A stretch of DNA of 5,683 nucleotides from Deltaproteobacteria bacterium. Its GTDB lineage: Bacteria > Desulfobacterota > Binatia > UBA12015. Location: NCBI GenBank assembly GCA_003447545.1, contig DLYX01000457.1:1-5683 (forward strand), in the 5' to 3' direction. The notes under the pieces are model-generated. The model made no database searches and was not told the DNA's origin. It saw only the letters and a list, made by a program, of their open reading frames with translations. This document shows positions 4,150 to 5,683 of the stretch, one piece after another (positions within the stretch are counted from its first letter, which is position 1; every line of letters begins with the position of its first letter). Made by a program: the position numbers and the translations under genes.

Positions 4150-5683
4150 ATGTCATATCGCGTTCTAGTTTCGGACAAATTAGCCCCCGAAGGGCTCGAA
4201 ATCCTGGCATCCCGGAAGGATCTGGAACTGCATGATCGGCCCGGTCTGTCAGCCGAAGAACTGCTGGAGATCATTCCGGAATTTGATGGGCTGGTGATTC
4301 GCAGCGGTACCCGCGTGACCGCCGAGGTGATCGCGGCCGCGACCCGTCTCAAGGTCATCGGTCGAGCGGGAATTGGCGTCGACAATGTGGACGTACCGGC
4401 GGCCACCCGTCGCGGCATCGTGGTCATGAATACCCCCGGTGGCAACAATACGACGACAGCCGAACATACGATTTCTCTGCTGCTCTCGCTCGCGCGACAT
4501 ATCCCGCAGGCCTACGCTTCGCTGACCAACGGCAAATGGGAGCGCTCCAAGTTCACCGGGATCGAAGTTGCGGGCAAGACGCTGGGCGTGATCGGTCTGG
4601 GGAATATCGGTCGGATCGTTGCCGATCGCGGTGCAGGGCTGTCGATGAAAGTGATTGCCTACGATCCCTTCGTGACGCCTGAGACCATGCCGCTGGATGC
4701 CGAATTGGTCTCCCTCGATGATCTCTACGCACGTGCGGATTTCGTCACGGTGCACGTGCCGATGACCAACGACACGCGAGGCCTTATCGGGACCGAGGCT
4801 ATCTCCAAAATGAAACCCGGCGTGCGCATCATTAATTGCGCTCGCGGTGGGATCGTGGACGAGAGCGCTCTGGCCGAAGGAATCCGTTCCGGCAAAGTTG
4901 CTGGCGCGGCGCTGGATGTCTTTGTCGAGGAGCCACCGCTGGGGAATCCGTTGTTGGAAATGCCCGAGGTGATCGCGACCCCGCATCTCGGTGCCTCCAC
5001 GGGCGAGGCGCAGGTGAACGTGGCCATCGCGATCGCCGAGCAGGTATCGCACTATCTCGAGACAGGTGCGATTACCGCGGCCATCAATATGCCGGCCCTC
5101 ACCTCCGAGCAACGCGAGGTTCTGGGTCCGTACCTCGAGCTGGGAGAACGACTCGGCTCGTTGGCCTCGCAGCTCGCCGCGAACGAGAAGGGTGCCGGTG
5201 CCGGGACTCCGGTGAAGGTCGGCATCGAGTATCGTGGCGACGCCGCTGACCTCGGGACCAAGACTTTGACGGCCGCCATTCTGCGTGGACTTCTGCGGCC
5301 GATTCTCGGAGACGATTTGAACTACGTCAGCGCGCCGGCCGTGGCCCGCGAGCGCGGCATCGATGTTGAGGAAATTCATTCCTCGAAACGAAGTGATTTC
5401 CGTAATCGAGTTTCCGTCAAAGTCGAGTTCGCCGGTGGTTCCCGCCACGATGTCGCCGGGGCCGTCTTTGCGAGCCGGTTCGGTCGAATTGTGAAAATCA
5501 ATGATTTCTATCTGGAAGCTGTACCCGAGGGGATCATCTTGATGTTGCAGAACCGGGATGTTCCCGGAGTCGTCGGGAAAGTGGGCACTCTTTTGGGGGT
5601 CAATGGCGTGAATATTGCGCGCCTCGAGCTCGCTAGCGACGGGGATAGCGAGATGGCCGTTTCCCTTTTTCACGTCGACGACG
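4150..5683 (+). CDS. serA: D-3-phosphoglycerate dehydrogenase (long form with ACT domain), 3' end missing
   Basis: SerA oxidises 3-phosphoglycerate with NAD+ to 3-phosphohydroxypyruvate, the first step of serine synthesis, in the cytoplasm. The frame is open for 511 codons to the window edge; a full-length protein of about 525-530 residues is expected, so little is missing. In order: N-terminal substrate domain (MSYRVLVSDKLAPEG), Rossmann domain with GLGNIG (149-154), catalytic Arg232 in NCARGG, Glu261 in ALDVFVEEPP, His279 in TPHLGAST, return to the substrate domain, an intervening ASB-type domain (about 312-455), and an ACT domain from about 461 (GIILMLQNRDVPGVVGKVG). All catalytic residues are intact. 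The ACT domain is the usual site of serine feedback control. The ATG at 4150 matches the family N-terminus exactly, yet the only Shine-Dalgarno-like GAGG (4132-4135) is 14 nt away. It is transcribed away from the TolC-type gene. A long antisense frame (5673-4249) is a codon-bias shadow. Confidence 0.96.
   Translation, partial: MSYRVLVSDKLAPEGLEILASRKDLELHDRPGLSAEELLEIIPEFDGLVIRSGTRVTAEVIAAATRLKVIGRAGIGVDNVDVPAATRRGIVVMNTPGGNNTTTAEHTISLLLSLARHIPQAYASLTNGKWERSKFTGIEVAGKTLGVIGLGNIGRIVADRGAGLSMKVIAYDPFVTPETMPLDAELVSLDDLYARADFVTVHVPMTNDTRGLIGTEAISKMKPGVRIINCARGGIVDESALAEGIRSGKVAGAALDVFVEEPPLGNPLLEMPEVIATPHLGASTGEAQVNVAIAIAEQVSHYLETGAITAAINMPALTSEQREVLGPYLELGERLGSLASQLAANEKGAGAGTPVKVGIEYRGDAADLGTKTLTAAILRGLLRPILGDDLNYVSAPAVARERGIDVEEIHSSKRSDFRNRVSVKVEFAGGSRHDVAGAVFASRFGRIVKINDFYLEAVPEGIILMLQNRDVPGVVGKVGTLLGVNGVNIARLELASDGDSEMAVSLFHVDD

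Noticed and set aside
3923..4168. An 81-codon frame in the gap between the TolC-type gene and serA
   Set aside because: It runs into serA in another frame, has no clear Shine-Dalgarno and shows no family resemblance.
4249..5673. A 474-codon open frame on the minus strand
   Set aside because: It lies fully antisense to serA, whose frame has intact catalytic motifs and family-wide similarity. The antisense protein is rich in His, Arg, Gly and Asp with no recognisable domain, as expected from the GC-rich codon use of serA.

Overview
The window holds parts of five protein genes on a GC-rich (roughly 60 %) bacterial chromosome. There is no sign of phage, transposon, CRISPR or RNA genes. The proteins include a lipoprotein with a Sec signal and an outer-membrane TolC-type channel with a signal peptide, so the host is a Gram-negative (diderm) bacterium. 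The mix of an ACT-containing long-form SerA, a MOFRL-type glycerate kinase and a ThrB-like APH-fold protein would fit a deltaproteobacteria-like lineage such as Myxococcota, Desulfobacterota or Binatota. That placement is only an inference from style; no marker in the window decides it.

Layout from left to right. Positions 1-69 are the last 22 codons of a glycerate 2-kinase (MOFRL family). Positions 70-285 are a non-coding leader. Its first 75 bases are strikingly AT-rich for this DNA and carry a 10-bp direct repeat and promoter-like boxes; I see nothing certain in 150-270. Positions 286-1398 encode a homolog of type II homoserine kinase (ThrB, APH fold) in which the catalytic Asp, the metal-binding Asn and the second metal-binding Asp are all replaced, so it looks like a pseudokinase. 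After an 89-bp gap comes a DUF4136 lipoprotein (1488-2111). It converges on a TolC-family outer-membrane channel on the minus strand (2121-3884), with only 9 bp between the two stop codons and a perfect 8-bp hairpin across the junction. A 265-bp divergent intergenic region (3885-4149) carries promoter-like elements for both sides and a strong G/C hairpin. It leads into serA (4150 to the window end), D-3-phosphoglycerate dehydrogenase. The serA reading frame is clearly the real gene although a long open frame lies antisense to it; its last roughly 15-20 codons lie outside the window.

Functionally, the two ends concern three-carbon and serine metabolism: glycerate kinase makes 2-phosphoglycerate, which is interconverted with 3-phosphoglycerate, the SerA substrate. 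The middle genes are envelope functions (lipoprotein and efflux or secretion channel). No inner-membrane pump or adaptor gene accompanies the TolC homolog here. The most notable item is the degenerate ThrB-like protein, which kept the family's fold signatures but lost its catalytic residues and carries an in-frame 18-bp tandem duplication.
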